Below are positions 54,382-64,000 of a stretch of DNA of 64,000 nucleotides, in pieces. The notes beneath the pieces are model-generated. The model saw only the letters and a program-made list of their open reading frames with translations. It had not been told where the DNA came from and made no database searches. Source of the stretch: Sphingobacterium sp. UT-1RO-CII-1 (lineage in GTDB: Bacteria > Bacteroidota > Bacteroidia > Sphingobacteriales > Sphingobacteriaceae); contig NZ_JAPPVJ010000001.1 in the NCBI RefSeq assembly GCF_026711005.1, positions 248,001-312,000 of the forward strand, read 5' to 3'. The first letter of the stretch is position 1, and each line of letters opens with the position of its first letter. Made by a program: the position numbers and the translations under genes.

Positions 54382-55863
54382 TTATTTTATTTTTAATGCT
54401 TTAATATCTTCTTCTATTACTGAGTCATACTTTCCTAAAGAATCAGCAAAATACTGTACCTGTTCTTCTGGAAATGCTCCTTCTTGTACAAGCTTTGTCT
54501 TATGTTGTAAACTTGATGATTTTAATAACATTTTCACTTCTGCAATTGCAATTGCAGGTAAGAAGCGCAAGAACAGCAAGAACAAAGTAAAAAATAAGCC
54601 TATAGATCCTACAAATATACCTACGTCCACCCATGTCGGATAGAACATTGCCCATGATGAAGGTAAATAGTCACGGTGTAGAGACGTCGCAATAATTACG
54701 AAACGCTCAAACCACATACCGATATTTACAACTATAGACAATACCCAAGAAATAGGAATACTTGTACGTATTTTCTTAAACCAGAAAAGCTGTGGAGAAA
54801 TAACGTTACATGTCATCATTGCCCAGTATGCCCACCAATACGGTCCTGCGATACGGTTAGCAAAAGCGTACATTTCATATTCCGATCCCGAATACCAAGC
54901 GATAAATAATTCAGTTAAATAAGCAACACCTACGATAGAACCTGTTACCATGATAATGATATTCATAGATTCAATATGGAACATCGTAATGTAATTTTCA
55001 AAATTCATTACTTTACGTAAAATCAAAAGTAATGTCTGTACCATTGCAAAACCTGAGAAAATCGCTCCTGCAACGAAGTACGGCGGAAAAATAGTTGTGT
55101 GCCATCCTGGAATAACAGACGTAGCGAAGTCCATCGATACAATTGTATGTACGGAAAGTACAAGTGGCGTTGAAATACCCGCAAGAATTAAAGATACAAT
55201 CTCAAAGCGCTGCCAAGACTTAACGGACCCATTCCATCCAAAGGAGAGAACTCCATAAATCTTCTGTCTAAGTCCTGTTGCACGGTCTCTTACTGTTGCA
55301 ATATCCGGCAACAACCCACAATACCAGAACACTAAAGACACTGTAAAATAAGTGGATATTGCGAAAGCATCCCATACTAGTGGCGAGTTAAAGTTAACCC
55401 ACAGTGAACCGAATTGATTAGGTAAAGGAAAGATCCAATATGCTAACCAGGGACGTCCCATGTGCGCTACTACATAAGTTGCAGCACAAATAACAGCAAA
55501 AATTGTCATAGCTTCTGCTGATCTGTTAATAGAGTTTCGCCAATTTTGACGGAACAATAAAAGTACAGCAGAAATTAATGTACCGGCGTGACCTATCCCT
55601 ACCCACCATACAAAGTCGGTAATATCCCAAGCCCAGCCAATTGTTTTATTTAATCCCCAAGCACCTATACCAGTCCAAAAGGTATAGCCGACACTTACTA
55701 CCCATAACAAGGCGCCTAAGGAAGCGATGGTAAAACCAATCCACCACGCCTTATTAGGTTTATTTTCAACCGGCACTAAAATATCATCCGTAATTTTTGC
55801 GTACGTGATATCCTTGCCGGTGATTAATGGTTCTCTTAATATTGATTCGTTATGCGATGACAT
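54382..55863 (-). CDS. actC: alternative complex III NrfD-like subunit ActC
   Basis: This 493-residue NrfD/PsrC-family membrane protein has about ten helices. Signature parts are WVGIGHAGTLISAVLLLFRQ (the quinone-site His region), MGRPWLAYWIFPLPNQFGSL, FDAFAISTYF-like VWDAFAISTYFTVSLVFWYC, and VSMDFATSVIPGWHTTIFPP. It is thought to bind menaquinol in the membrane and pass electrons to ActB. It follows actB at 29 bases. Confidence 0.93.
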   Translation of the reverse strand: MSSHNESILREPLITGKDITYAKITDDILVPVENKPNKAWWIGFTIASLGALLWVVSVGYTFWTGIGAWGLNKTIGWAWDITDFVWWVGIGHAGTLISAVLLLFRQNWRNSINRSAEAMTIFAVICAATYVVAHMGRPWLAYWIFPLPNQFGSLWVNFNSPLVWDAFAISTYFTVSLVFWYCGLLPDIATVRDRATGLRQKIYGVLSFGWNGSVKSWQRFEIVSLILAGISTPLVLSVHTIVSMDFATSVIPGWHTTIFPPYFVAGAIFSGFAMVQTLLLILRKVMNFENYITMFHIESMNIIIMVTGSIVGVAYLTELFIAWYSGSEYEMYAFANRIAGPYWWAYWAMMTCNVISPQLFWFKKIRTSIPISWVLSIVVNIGMWFERFVIIATSLHRDYLPSSWAMFYPTWVDVGIFVGSIGLFFTLFLLFLRFLPAIAIAEVKMLLKSSSLQHKTKLVQEGAFPEEQVQYFADSLGKYDSVIEEDIKALKIK

Positions 55864-55892
55864 AGTTTTTTTTATTTCAAATTAGAATAAAA

Positions 55893-58800
55893 TTACGCTT
55901 CAAATGTGTTTCTAACTTTCGTCATATATCCTATGTTCGGCTGAACATTGATCTCTTCTAACACATAGTATACTCGTTCGTTACGTAACGCTTTAGATAC
56001 TTCTGATTCAGGATCATTAAGATCTCCAAATATAATAGCGTTTGCTGAACAAGCTTCCTGACAAGCAACTTTAACGTCACCATCTTTCAGCTTGCGATTT
56101 TCCATCTTAGCTTGTAACTTACCAGATTGAATACGCTGTATACACATAGAACATTTTTCCATCACCCCACGCGAACGCGTTGTAACATCAGGGTTTAAAA
56201 CTAACTGCGTAAATTCATTGTTCAGGTAATTATCGAAACGTGAATCATTCCAATAGTTAAACCAGTTAAATCGACGTACTTTATATGGGCAGTTATTAGC
56301 ACAGTAACGTGTACCGAAACAGCGGTTATAAGCCATGTGGTTAAGACCTTCCGACGAGTGAACTGTTGCCAATACCGGACAAACAGTCTCACATGGAGCA
56401 TGGTCACAGTGCTGACAAAGCATAGGCTGATGTACAACAGTTACATCTTCATAATCTAGATCAGCATCTTTCGCGATTAGCTTCTCTTCCGTTAACTTAC
56501 CGTTAGTAGACTCTAATGTGTAATAACGGTCAATACGCAACCAATGCATCTCACGACGACGACGAACCTCGTCTCTACCTACTACTGGAATATTGTTCTC
56601 TACGTTACAAGCAACAATACATGATCCACATCCAGTACAAGCATTTAAATCGATCGCCATAACCCATTTATGACCTGGTGATTCATACTTATTCCATAGA
56701 TCGTATGTTTTATGAGAATCAGCGAACCTTCCAGACTCGGAGTTAGGATCTTTTAAATATTTTGCAAAACTAGTTTCTCTAATAATATTACGTCCCTCAA
56801 TAGTATGGTGCGTTTGAGTTTGTGCTAGTTCATAAGTTTTACCTGCTTTAGCAACCGTAGCTTTCGACTCGAACTGAACAGTACCATTAGCCAAACGAGC
56901 AAAAGGATAAGCATTCTTACCAACATTATTCCCAGCCTTACCAACTTTTGTACGTCCGTAACCAACAGCAACAGAAATAGTTCCCAAAGCCTGTCCTGGT
57001 TGCATTAACACTGGAAGTTCAACCTCATAGCCATTAGCTTCAATCTTAACTGTACCATTTTCAGACACACCTATCTCCTCAGCAAATTTAGGGTTAATCG
57101 CAGCATAATTGTCCCAAGTTACTTTCGAAACTGGATCTGGTAACTCTTGCAAATAAGCATTATTTGCATAGCGTCCGTCACGCATACCAGTTGACTCGTA
57201 TAGCTTAAGTTCTACCTCACCTGTTATAGCCTTTCCATTTGCTACAACAGCTGTGGTAACACTATTAATATCTACTTGAGCAGTATATGCCCCACCCTTC
57301 TCTGTACCTTTATAGATAAATCCAGCCTGTAATACATCCTTCCATGCCTTTCCTGTACCTGCTAGGATATTTTGCTCCCAATTTTGCTTAACAAAATCAT
57401 GGATACTTATTGTGTCACCAGACCATACAAGCAAGCTTTGCTCTGCTTGACGCGTATTAAATATTAGATTAATAGTTGGCTGTACAACACTATAATACCC
57501 TTCTCTTGATGATGAATCACCCCACGCTTCTAAGAAGCTACAAGTCGGAGCAATAGCTTTCAATTCAGAAGCCGTCTCATCTGAGCGATCAGAAAATGAT
57601 AAAGTAAAGTCAACCTTAGCTAAGGCAGCTTTAACATCTTCCGATTTAAAATAATCATAAACTGGGTTACTATTCAAGAACATAGCAACACCAACTTGTC
57701 CAGCGGCTGCACTCTTTAAAAACTCTTGAAATGCGGCATCAGAACCTTGATGCTGCTTAGAGTAATTATCTAAATCGATAATATCTCCATAAGCTCCCAA
57801 GTTGCTATTTATGGCATTAACTAATAACTGAACATTAACATCATTTGACCCCGCAACAACCAATGCTGCACCTTTCAAGTTTGTTAATTCTTTAGCAGCT
57901 AAAGCTATTGCTGTTTGTGCCTTTTTATTACTCACACCGCCAGCTAAAGACTGTCCAGTGATTGCATTATACAAAGAAATAAGAACAGCACCTTCTTCAG
58001 AAGGCTTAATTGCAATTCTCACATCCGCATTTGACCCTGTCATACTAAGACCAGACTCAAACTGTATATGACGTGACATCTTACCGTTTTTCAACGATTT
58101 GTAATCACGATTTTTAATATAATCTTGCGTATGTTCTTCACCCGCTACCCAAGTACCTAAAAAATCTGCTGCTACCGAAACAACAACATTTGCATTTTTA
58201 AGATGATACGTAGGCACTACAGCTTTACCAAAACTAACTCTATTAGCCTCAATAATACCACTGTAAGAAACCGGATCAACCTGAACATGTGAAGTCGTAG
58301 GATACTTAGCTCCAAGCTTAGCTAATGCAGCTAAAGTTGATGGACTATTTACTGTGTTTGACACAACAGTAATCTTCTTTCCAGCCGCAGCCGCTTTTTC
58401 TAAAGCAGCTATAACTGTGGCATCCAATTTTTTCCAATCAACATCCTGTCCGTCCAATTTTGGATTTTCAAGCTTCGACATATCATATAAATCAAGAACT
58501 GCCGCTGCAGTAGTAGCATCTGTTCCTTGATTTAACCCAATCGAATTAGGATTTGCAGAAATCGAAGTCGGACGTCCCTCCCGAGTTCTAACCAAAACAC
58601 TTTGTCCATTAAATGTAGACGCGTAGAAGTTAGGTATACCAGGAGTAATTTCTTCTGGCTTTATTACATATGGCACTGCTTTATGAACAGGCGTGCGTTC
58701 ACACGCTGCCAAAGTAACAGCCCCTAAACCGAATCCTAAAGCTTTCAAAAAGTCACGTCGAGGTGTCTTCGTGCTTAAGCCTGCTTCGTTTAATACATCT

Positions 58801-58904
58801 TCTACAGGAATCGGTTCGGCAAACTCGCTCTTACTTCCTTTTACAAAAGCAGGCGTCTGTTGCAATTCTTCCAAACCTTTCCAATATTTTTTATTGCTAC
58901 TCAT
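55893..58904 (-). CDS. actB: alternative complex III iron-sulfur subunit ActB (molybdopterin-oxidoreductase-like)
   Basis: This 1003-residue subunit has a Tat-type signal KTPRRDFLKALGFGLGAVTL (Arg49-Arg50) ending in lipobox Cys68, then a long molybdopterin-oxidoreductase-like domain (to about residue 700) and a C-terminal ferredoxin domain. In ACIII the large domain carries no molybdenum cofactor. The ferredoxin part has cluster motifs CTGCGSCIVACNVEN, CQHCDHAPCETVCPV, CFGTRYCANNCPYKV and CSMCIQRI with CQEACSANA, enough for three or four clusters. It sits in the periplasm, bound by ActA, ActC and ActF. Confidence 0.94.
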   Translation of the reverse strand: MSSNKKYWKGLEELQQTPAFVKGSKSEFAEPIPVEDVLNEAGLSTKTPRRDFLKALGFGLGAVTLAACERTPVHKAVPYVIKPEEITPGIPNFYASTFNGQSVLVRTREGRPTSISANPNSIGLNQGTDATTAAAVLDLYDMSKLENPKLDGQDVDWKKLDATVIAALEKAAAAGKKITVVSNTVNSPSTLAALAKLGAKYPTTSHVQVDPVSYSGIIEANRVSFGKAVVPTYHLKNANVVVSVAADFLGTWVAGEEHTQDYIKNRDYKSLKNGKMSRHIQFESGLSMTGSNADVRIAIKPSEEGAVLISLYNAITGQSLAGGVSNKKAQTAIALAAKELTNLKGAALVVAGSNDVNVQLLVNAINSNLGAYGDIIDLDNYSKQHQGSDAAFQEFLKSAAAGQVGVAMFLNSNPVYDYFKSEDVKAALAKVDFTLSFSDRSDETASELKAIAPTCSFLEAWGDSSSREGYYSVVQPTINLIFNTRQAEQSLLVWSGDTISIHDFVKQNWEQNILAGTGKAWKDVLQAGFIYKGTEKGGAYTAQVDINSVTTAVVANGKAITGEVELKLYESTGMRDGRYANNAYLQELPDPVSKVTWDNYAAINPKFAEEIGVSENGTVKIEANGYEVELPVLMQPGQALGTISVAVGYGRTKVGKAGNNVGKNAYPFARLANGTVQFESKATVAKAGKTYELAQTQTHHTIEGRNIIRETSFAKYLKDPNSESGRFADSHKTYDLWNKYESPGHKWVMAIDLNACTGCGSCIVACNVENNIPVVGRDEVRRRREMHWLRIDRYYTLESTNGKLTEEKLIAKDADLDYEDVTVVHQPMLCQHCDHAPCETVCPVLATVHSSEGLNHMAYNRCFGTRYCANNCPYKVRRFNWFNYWNDSRFDNYLNNEFTQLVLNPDVTTRSRGVMEKCSMCIQRIQSGKLQAKMENRKLKDGDVKVACQEACSANAIIFGDLNDPESEVSKALRNERVYYVLEEINVQPNIGYMTKVRNTFEA

Positions 58905-58943
58905 TTAAGCTGTATATAAGATTGCGAATTCCTAAATTAATTA

Positions 58944-60239
58944 TTAATAGTGACATTTACCACACTCCAAACCACCGATCATAGCAGCAGTCATCTTCTC
59001 TCCTTTTTTCAACTTCTCGTGCGCTTCAATCAACTGATCATAGTATGCATTATCTGCATTTACTTCCGTATCCCGGTGACAATCAACACACCACTTCATT
59101 GTTAACGGAGAATATTGATAAACCTCTTCCATAGTCTCTATAGGTCCATGACAAGTCTGACACTCAATACCAGCAACTGTTACATGTTGCGAGTGATTGA
59201 AATAAGCAAAATCTGGCAAATTATGAATTCTCACCCACTCAATCGGCCTAGTATTCTTTCCATACTCTTTAGTTTCAGGGTTATAATCCACCGCCTTGTA
59301 GATCTTAGCTATCTCAGGAGAAATCTCACCTTCATAATGATCAGAAGCAGTCACCGTATTATGACAGTTCATACAAACATTAGCAGAAGGAATGGATGCA
59401 TTTTTAGACTTAAATGCGCCCCCATGACAATATTGACATTCAATCTGATTCACCCCAGCATGTACCTGATGAGAGAACTTAATAGGCTGCACAGGCTGAT
59501 ACCCTGTATGCACCCCAACATTCCACATCTGATTCCATCCAGCCACTGCTAAAAGCGCAACTAAGCCAAGAACTGCAAAACCAACCAGCTTCTTATTCCT
59601 TAAGAAAGCCTTAGCAAACTTAGCAAGTCTATTCTCCGCATACTCCTCGTTCTTAGCTTGAGCAGCCTCAATAGCAGCACGGTTACTTTCCATAACCTTT
59701 TCCAAAGACTTAATTACGCGATTCAGAACCACGATAATTATAACTGCCAAAACAGCAATAATCACCATCCCTAAAATCATAAGCGTAGTTGCATCACTGG
59801 AACCACCGCCTCCCTCAGCTCCTCCAGCAGCAGCGGCAGTCTGCTTCTCAGCATTCTTAACCTCTTCAGCCTTCACATAAGCAATGATATCACGAATATC
59901 ATCATCTGAAAGATTAGCATAAGCAGCCATCATTGTTGGATACTTAGACTTCAACTCGACAGCTATTGGATCTCCAGAATCCACCATCCCTTGCGGATTA
60001 TGTATCCACTTGATGATCCACCCTTCATCACGACGTTCAGCCAACCCGGCCAAATCCGGCCCTGTTAACTCTTTCCCAACAGCGTGACATGATTGACACG
60101 CATTCGCTTTAAAAAGAGCAGCACCATTAGCTGCATCTTGCGCATGCGACATTGTAACGGCAAAAAGCAACATCAAACCAACTGATACCACCTTTGCAAG
60201 CTTTCCCAAAACGGATGAGATATTTCTCATATTTAGCAC
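58944..60239 (-). CDS. actA: alternative complex III cytochrome subunit ActA with an extra N-terminal cytochrome domain
   Basis: This 431-residue exported protein (start at 60239, or Met4 at 60230) has six CxxCH haem motifs, at residues 48-52, 268-272, 289-293, 360-364, 384-388 and 426-430. The last five form the usual pentahaem ActA. The first lies in a complete monohaem cytochrome c domain (about 35-128, with YPTMMAAYANLSDDDIRDII). A Gly/Ala-rich linker, one membrane helix (152-172), a charged loop and a second helix (217-234) join them. It is the first gene of the cluster, with a promoter and a dyad upstream. Confidence 0.93.
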   Translation of the reverse strand: MLNMRNISSVLGKLAKVVSVGLMLLFAVTMSHAQDAANGAALFKANACQSCHAVGKELTGPDLAGLAERRDEGWIIKWIHNPQGMVDSGDPIAVELKSKYPTMMAAYANLSDDDIRDIIAYVKAEEVKNAEKQTAAAAGGAEGGGGSSDATTLMILGMVIIAVLAVIIIVVLNRVIKSLEKVMESNRAAIEAAQAKNEEYAENRLAKFAKAFLRNKKLVGFAVLGLVALLAVAGWNQMWNVGVHTGYQPVQPIKFSHQVHAGVNQIECQYCHGGAFKSKNASIPSANVCMNCHNTVTASDHYEGEISPEIAKIYKAVDYNPETKEYGKNTRPIEWVRIHNLPDFAYFNHSQHVTVAGIECQTCHGPIETMEEVYQYSPLTMKWCVDCHRDTEVNADNAYYDQLIEAHEKLKKGEKMTAAMIGGLECGKCHY

Positions 60240-60314
60240 TTTATACTATTTATTTATGATATAAAACTTTTTAATTTTACTAGCCAAAACGAACTAAGCC
60301 CTTTTAACAATGCA

Positions 60315-60347
60315 CAAAAGTATAACTATTTAAGCAATCCCTGACAA
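60315..60347 (-). promoter_or_regulatory. promoter of the act-cta respiratory cluster
   Basis: On the minus strand TACTTTTG (60322-60315) matches the -7 consensus exactly and TTG (60347-60345) lies 22 bases upstream, within the accepted 17-23 spacing. Transcription would start near 60308, leaving a leader of about 70 bases before actA. Confidence 0.65.
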
Positions 60348-60367
60348 TTTAATGACTCAAATTGTCA
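60342..60367. promoter_or_regulatory. perfect 9-bp inverted repeat over the actA -33 region
   Basis: TGACAATTT (60342-60350) and AAATTGTCA (60359-60367) with an 8-base spacer overlap the -33 TTG. This is a good candidate operator for a dimeric regulator of the respiratory cluster. Confidence 0.5.
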
Positions 60368-60751
60368 ATTTAAAACCATTCTAAATAGCTGCATTGTAAG
60401 TCATTTTACAGCCGTTTTCAAACGGCATGAATTTAACAAAAATATGCGTAAAACACAAACAAACGCTATTTATCAGGGAATGAAGAGTTTTGTCCCAACA
60501 CTTCAAATTCACATCGCTAAAAAATAAAAAGATAATCTAAACTTATACATATGGTTAACTAAGCAAGTAAATCATACACCAACAATATTCATAGATATTT
60601 TTTTAGAAAAAAGCTAAATTTCAAAAAAAACATGAATATCACACATTTTTAATCTCAACAATCTTAGAAAATGTGAAATATTAAAAAACAAATTTAGGTC
60701 ATAATATTAAGAGGTAATTTTTAGAAAAATAAAAAACACGTATCTTACATC

Positions 60752-61228
60752 ATGTTTCTTTTAAGGGCTACAAAATTCACGATCATACTACTTACCTCAC
60801 AATGTAACGTAGTGAGCACAAAGTCCACTCACCTATTACACTATACAACCATGAGCGATTCAACAAAATACAACAAATTGACAGCAGAAGAGGAGTATAT
60901 TCTTTTACACAAAGGCACAGAAAGACCCTATACCGGAAAACTGCTAGACAACACGGCAAAAGGGACATATGTTTGCAAACGTTGCAATGCTCCATTATAC
61001 CTATCAGAAGACAAGTTTGACGCTAATTGTGGATGGCCTAGTTTCGACGATGAAATACCAAATGCAATTACACGCGTCCGTGACGCAGATGGTAGACGAA
61101 CAGAAATTATATGTAGTAATTGTCAAGGTCATTTAGGACATGTTTTCGAAGGGGAAGGCTTTACCAATAAAAACACTCGACACTGTGTAAATTCCCTTTC
61201 TATGAGTTTTCTACCAAAAAAAGACTAG
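60752..61228 (+). CDS. msrB: peptide-methionine (R)-S-oxide reductase
   Basis: MsrB reduces methionine-R-sulfoxide in proteins. The domain is complete: KGTERPYTGKLLDNTAKGTY, two zinc pairs CKRC and CSNC, NCGWPSFDDEIPNA, GHLGHVFEGEGF and RHCVNSLSMSF with the catalytic Cys. From 60752 the product is 158 residues with a hydrophobic start FLLRATKFTIILLTSQC, possibly a lipoprotein signal. An internal ATG at 60851 gives a 125-residue cytoplasmic form. I list the longer frame and leave the choice open. Confidence 0.9.
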   Translation: MFLLRATKFTIILLTSQCNVVSTKSTHLLHYTTMSDSTKYNKLTAEEEYILLHKGTERPYTGKLLDNTAKGTYVCKRCNAPLYLSEDKFDANCGWPSFDDEIPNAITRVRDADGRRTEIICSNCQGHLGHVFEGEGFTNKNTRHCVNSLSMSFLPKKD

Positions 61229-61395
61229 AAGGATCATGTTTTACAAGTTTATAACGGATTGATAACCGCTCAGGATTACCTCTTTTTTTAATAGATTCAC
61301 TCATCCTCTACCTGTCTGACTTTTCGCAAAACAATAGAGTGAACACTATAAACTTTAGGTATACTTATTGATATTTATAGCTGTAAAAAAATAAC

Positions 61396-61725
61396 ATGAC
61401 AGACTATAGCAATATCAGTATTCAAGATTGGCCAGAAGATAATAAAAATGAAAACACAGATTTTTATGATACTTTTCGCGAAAAACTAAACTCAGTAGAG
61501 AAATTTCCTGATTTATACACTTTTAAATTCATTGTAAAAACCGACTTTGACAAGCTACAACTAATTAGAGAGGTATTTAAACACACTAGCTCAAAATTTA
61601 CTGAAAAAGATTCTTCCGGCGAAAAATACAAATCAATTACTGTGGTAACTTATGTTAATAATGCCGAAGAAGTAATTAACTATTACAAAGAAGTTTCAAA
61701 AATAGATTCTGTTATTATGCTTTAA
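61396..61725 (+). CDS. DUF493-family protein
   Basis: This 109-residue protein shows the pattern of the DUF493 (YbeD-like) family: FPDLYTFKFIVKTDFDKLQL, then a helix and SSGEKYKSITVVTYVNNAEE, ending IDSVIML. It is a small ferredoxin-like alpha/beta fold, cytoplasmic, function unknown. It is followed by its own hairpin terminator at 61731-61751. Confidence 0.85.
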   Translation: MTDYSNISIQDWPEDNKNENTDFYDTFREKLNSVEKFPDLYTFKFIVKTDFDKLQLIREVFKHTSSKFTEKDSSGEKYKSITVVTYVNNAEEVINYYKEVSKIDSVIML

Positions 61726-61730
61726 CAAAA

Positions 61731-61751
61731 AAGCTGTCATACTGACAGCTT
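61731..61751 (+). terminator. terminator after the DUF493 gene
   Basis: AAGCTGTCA (61731-61739) pairs with TGACAGCTT (61743-61751) over a TAC loop, six bases after the stop; the trailing T-run is weak. Confidence 0.6.
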
Positions 61752-61842
61752 AATATTAACTTTATTAAAAAAACACTAATAGCCAAACAAAGGAAATCAC
61801 TTTTACCTTTTCTTTAGCTATCAGAAACAAATAAAAATTAAA

Positions 61843-61865
61843 AAGCCGCCATTTTTTGGCGGCTT
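61843..61865 (-). terminator. terminator after pnp
   Basis: AAGCCGCC (61843-61850) and GGCGGCTT (61858-61865) form an 8-bp GC-rich stem; on the minus strand it is followed by a T-rich stretch. It ends the pnp transcript. Confidence 0.85.
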
Positions 61866-61886
61866 ATATATTTAAGTAAACAATTT

Positions 61887-64000
61887 TTAAGCTTTTGGCT
61901 GATCTCCTGCAGGGGCATCAACTTTTGGCTTCTCCTCACGTGCAGGTCTTGGCAACAAAACTTTACGAGAGAGCTTCATCTTTCCTTGCTTATCTACATC
62001 TAACAACTTAACAGTCACTAAATCTCCTTCTTTAAACACACCATCCATTGTCTCCAAACGCGTCCAATCGATTTCTGATATATGTAATAACCCATCTTTA
62101 CCTGGCATTATTTCAACAAAAGCACCAAAAGGCATAATCGACTTCACTTTACCTTCATAAATTTCTCCAACCTCAGGTTTAGCAACAATTGCTTTAATAC
62201 GCCCCGTAGCTGCATCAATAGCTGCTTTATTGTCGGCAAAAACTTGTACAATACCTTTTCCATCTACCTCTTCAATAGAAATAGTCGCTCCAGTTTCCCG
62301 TTGCATCTCTTGAATAATCTTCCCGCCAGGTCCAATCACTGCACCTATAAACTCCTTATCAATGATCATGGAAATAACACGAGGTGCATGTGGCTTATAA
62401 TCTTCTCTCGGCTCAGCGATGGTCTTTTTCATCTCGTTCAAGATATGCAATCTAGCCTCTTTTGCTTGATCTAATGCTTGAGTTAAAACTTCCCACTTAA
62501 GTCCATCAATTTTCAAATCCATCTGACAAGCGACGATACCTTTTTCTGTACCTGTAACTTTAAAATCCATATCACCTAAATGATCTTCATCACCTAGTAT
62601 ATCGGACAATATAGCAAACTTACCAGATTTACTATCCGTAATCAAGCCCATAGCAATACCTGAAACAGGAGCGGTCAGCTTAATTCCTGCATCTAAAAGC
62701 GCCAATGTCCCTGCACAAACAGTAGCCATAGAAGAAGAACCATTTGACTCCAAAATGTCTGATACTACACGAATAGTATATGGATTTTCAGCATCTGTTG
62801 GTAAAACCTGCTTTAATGATCTCAATGCTAAGTTTCCGTGTCCTATCTCTCTTCTACCCGCCCCCCTATTCGGCCTAACTTCTCCTGTAGAAAAACCAGG
62901 GAAATTATAATGCAAAATAAACTTATTATAACCGTTGATAAATGCTCCATCAATCATCTGCTCGTCATCTTTTGCTCCCAAAGTAACTGACGTCAAAGCT
63001 TGTGTTTCACCACGAGTAAAAACCGCAGAACCGTGAGCCGCTGGTAAATAATCTACCTCTGACCAAATGGGCCTTACTGTTCTAAAATCACGACCATCTA
63101 AACGAATTCCTTCATCCAATATAAGATTACGAACTGCATCATACTGTACGTCATGAAAATACTTCTTGGCCAAAAAATTAGTCTCATCGTCTAAATCTTC
63201 ACCTAAAGTTTCAAAAAACGCACTACCAATCTCTTTAAACTTCTCTGTACGCTCATGTTTAGCAGATCCTGACTTCGCAACAGCGTAAACCTGATCATAT
63301 GTCGCAGCAAAAATAGCATCCCTAAGCTCTAAATTTGACGGTTCATGGTTAAATTCCCGTTTCACTGTAGCGCCAACTAAATTAGCTAATTCAACCTGTG
63401 CTGCCACTTGTCTTTTGATCGCTTCATGCGCAAAAGCAATAGCTTCTACCAATTCTTCTTCCGATATTTCTTTAGACTCCCCCTCTACCATCACAATATC
63501 TTGTGCAGAACCTGCAACAATATATTCTAAACTAGCATTTTCTAAAGCAGTTAAAGTTGGGTTTAAAACCAACTCTCCGTCAATCTTTGCAACACGAACT
63601 TCAGAAATAGGCCCATTAAAAGGTATATCTGAAACTGCTATTGCAGCTGATGCTGCTAAACCAGCTAACGCATCCGGCATAATATCTTTATCTGCCGAAA
63701 TCAAAGAAATCATAACTTGCGTATCTGCATGATATGTATCTGGGAATAATGGACGCAGAGCTCTATCCACTAAGCGCGAAATTAACACCTCGTAATCAGA
63801 CAACCTTGCTTCTCGACGTAAAAATCCACCTGGTATACGTCCCGTTGCTGCATACTTCTCTTGATAATCTACAGATAATGGAAGAAAATCAACTCCTTCT
63901 TTCGCCTCTTTTGAAGAAACAACAGTAGCCAAAAGCATAGTATTACCCTGCTTTAAAACTATAGAACCATCAGCCTGCTTAGCTAATTTCCCTGTAGACA
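61887..64000 (-). CDS. pnp: polyribonucleotide nucleotidyltransferase (5' end outside window)
   Basis: PNPase degrades RNA phosphorolytically. The frame is open to the right edge (upstream codons read [19 protein letters not shown] before [15 protein letters not shown]), so the start lies beyond 64000. Two RNase PH domains are visible ([20 protein letters not shown], and the second with [20 protein letters not shown] and [19 protein letters not shown]), then a KH domain ([20 protein letters not shown]) and an S1 domain ([20 protein letters not shown]), ending in a charged tail. About 30 N-terminal residues are missing. A terminator follows. Confidence 0.95.
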   Translation of the reverse strand, partial: STGKLAKQADGSIVLKQGNTMLLATVVSSKEAKEGVDFLPLSVDYQEKYAATGRIPGGFLRREARLSDYEVLISRLVDRALRPLFPDTYHADTQVMISLISADKDIMPDALAGLAASAAIAVSDIPFNGPISEVRVAKIDGELVLNPTLTALENASLEYIVAGSAQDIVMVEGESKEISEEELVEAIAFAHEAIKRQVAAQVELANLVGATVKREFNHEPSNLELRDAIFAATYDQVYAVAKSGSAKHERTEKFKEIGSAFFETLGEDLDDETNFLAKKYFHDVQYDAVRNLILDEGIRLDGRDFRTVRPIWSEVDYLPAAHGSAVFTRGETQALTSVTLGAKDDEQMIDGAFINGYNKFILHYNFPGFSTGEVRPNRGAGRREIGHGNLALRSLKQVLPTDAENPYTIRVVSDILESNGSSSMATVCAGTLALLDAGIKLTAPVSGIAMGLITDSKSGKFAILSDILGDEDHLGDMDFKVTGTEKGIVACQMDLKIDGLKWEVLTQALDQAKEARLHILNEMKKTIAEPREDYKPHAPRVISMIIDKEFIGAVIGPGGKIIQEMQRETGATISIEEVDGKGIVQVFADNKAAIDAATGRIKAIVAKPEVGEIYEGKVKSIMPFGAFVEIMPGKDGLLHISEIDWTRLETMDGVFKEGDLVTVKLLDVDKQGKMKLSRKVLLPRPAREEKPKVDAPAGDQPKA

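Larger units (their letters stand above)
60240..60751. other. intergenic region between divergent actA and msrB
   Basis: 512 AT-rich bases. On the actA side it holds a promoter, a dyad and a small hairpin (GCCGTTT 60411-60417 with AAACGGC 60420-60426). No coding frame is credible, and no clear -7 element was found for msrB. Confidence 0.6.

Noticed and set aside
59115..59552. 145-codon plus-strand frame opposite actA
   Set aside because: Antisense to five haem motifs; its composition simply mirrors the real gene.

Overview
The window comes from a member of the Bacteroidota, most likely family Sphingobacteriaceae (a Sphingobacterium or Pedobacter relative). Four things point there: a FecR/SusC/SusD-type nutrient uptake locus, an alternative complex III (act) plus aa3-type oxidase supercluster, start codons without Shine-Dalgarno sequences, and promoters with the Bacteroidota -7 element TAnnTTTG. 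There is no prophage, insertion sequence, CRISPR array or tRNA. Most of the window is ordinary chromosomal core.

Layout. 1-6719: the 3' part of a FecR anti-sigma gene, then susC, susD and a DUF3823 lipoprotein. This is a regulated outer-membrane glycan or nutrient uptake unit with no enzyme genes attached. 6969-11139: a four-gene cassette of SGNH hydrolase with TPRs, SxtJ-like protein, a 49-residue DUF5989 protein and a NodU/CmcH-type O-carbamoyltransferase. This is the most unusual accessory unit here. 11159-14499 (minus): an oxidoreductase of the Gfo/Idh/MocA family, translationally coupled to a large haem-c lipoprotein dehydrogenase. 14632-17817 (minus): tgt, an LptF/G permease and an EamA transporter. 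18108-28258: mixed housekeeping genes (glycosyltransferase, rsmG, dprA, SRP RNA, accD, sialate esterase, MerR regulator, phosphodiesterase, trmN6) with several unrecognised small proteins. 28276-43054: mutS, mtgA, isoaspartyl peptidase, S4 protein, dapD, tsaC-like, folP, brnQ, metG, ldcA and pckA.

43129-60239 (minus) is one respiratory supercluster, transcribed from about 60310: actA-B-C-D-E-F (quinol to cytochrome c electron transfer), ctaC and ctaD (oxidase subunits II and I), ctaA and ctaB (haem A and haem O synthesis), two subunit III genes, subunit IV, a SCO-like assembly protein, DUF420 and a small unknown protein. It ends in a strong hairpin at 43052-43096. A promoter and an inverted repeat lie just upstream of actA. 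60752-64000: msrB, a DUF493 gene and the 3' part of pnp, cut by the right edge.

Most interesting points: the carbamoyltransferase cassette with its tiny gene; an ActA with six haem motifs, made by adding a cytochrome domain; a SCO homologue with no cysteines; a Tgt without the zinc cysteines; a small stand-alone HExxH membrane protein; and a perfect 12-bp inverted repeat touching the accD start. All homology statements come from reading motifs, with no database search.
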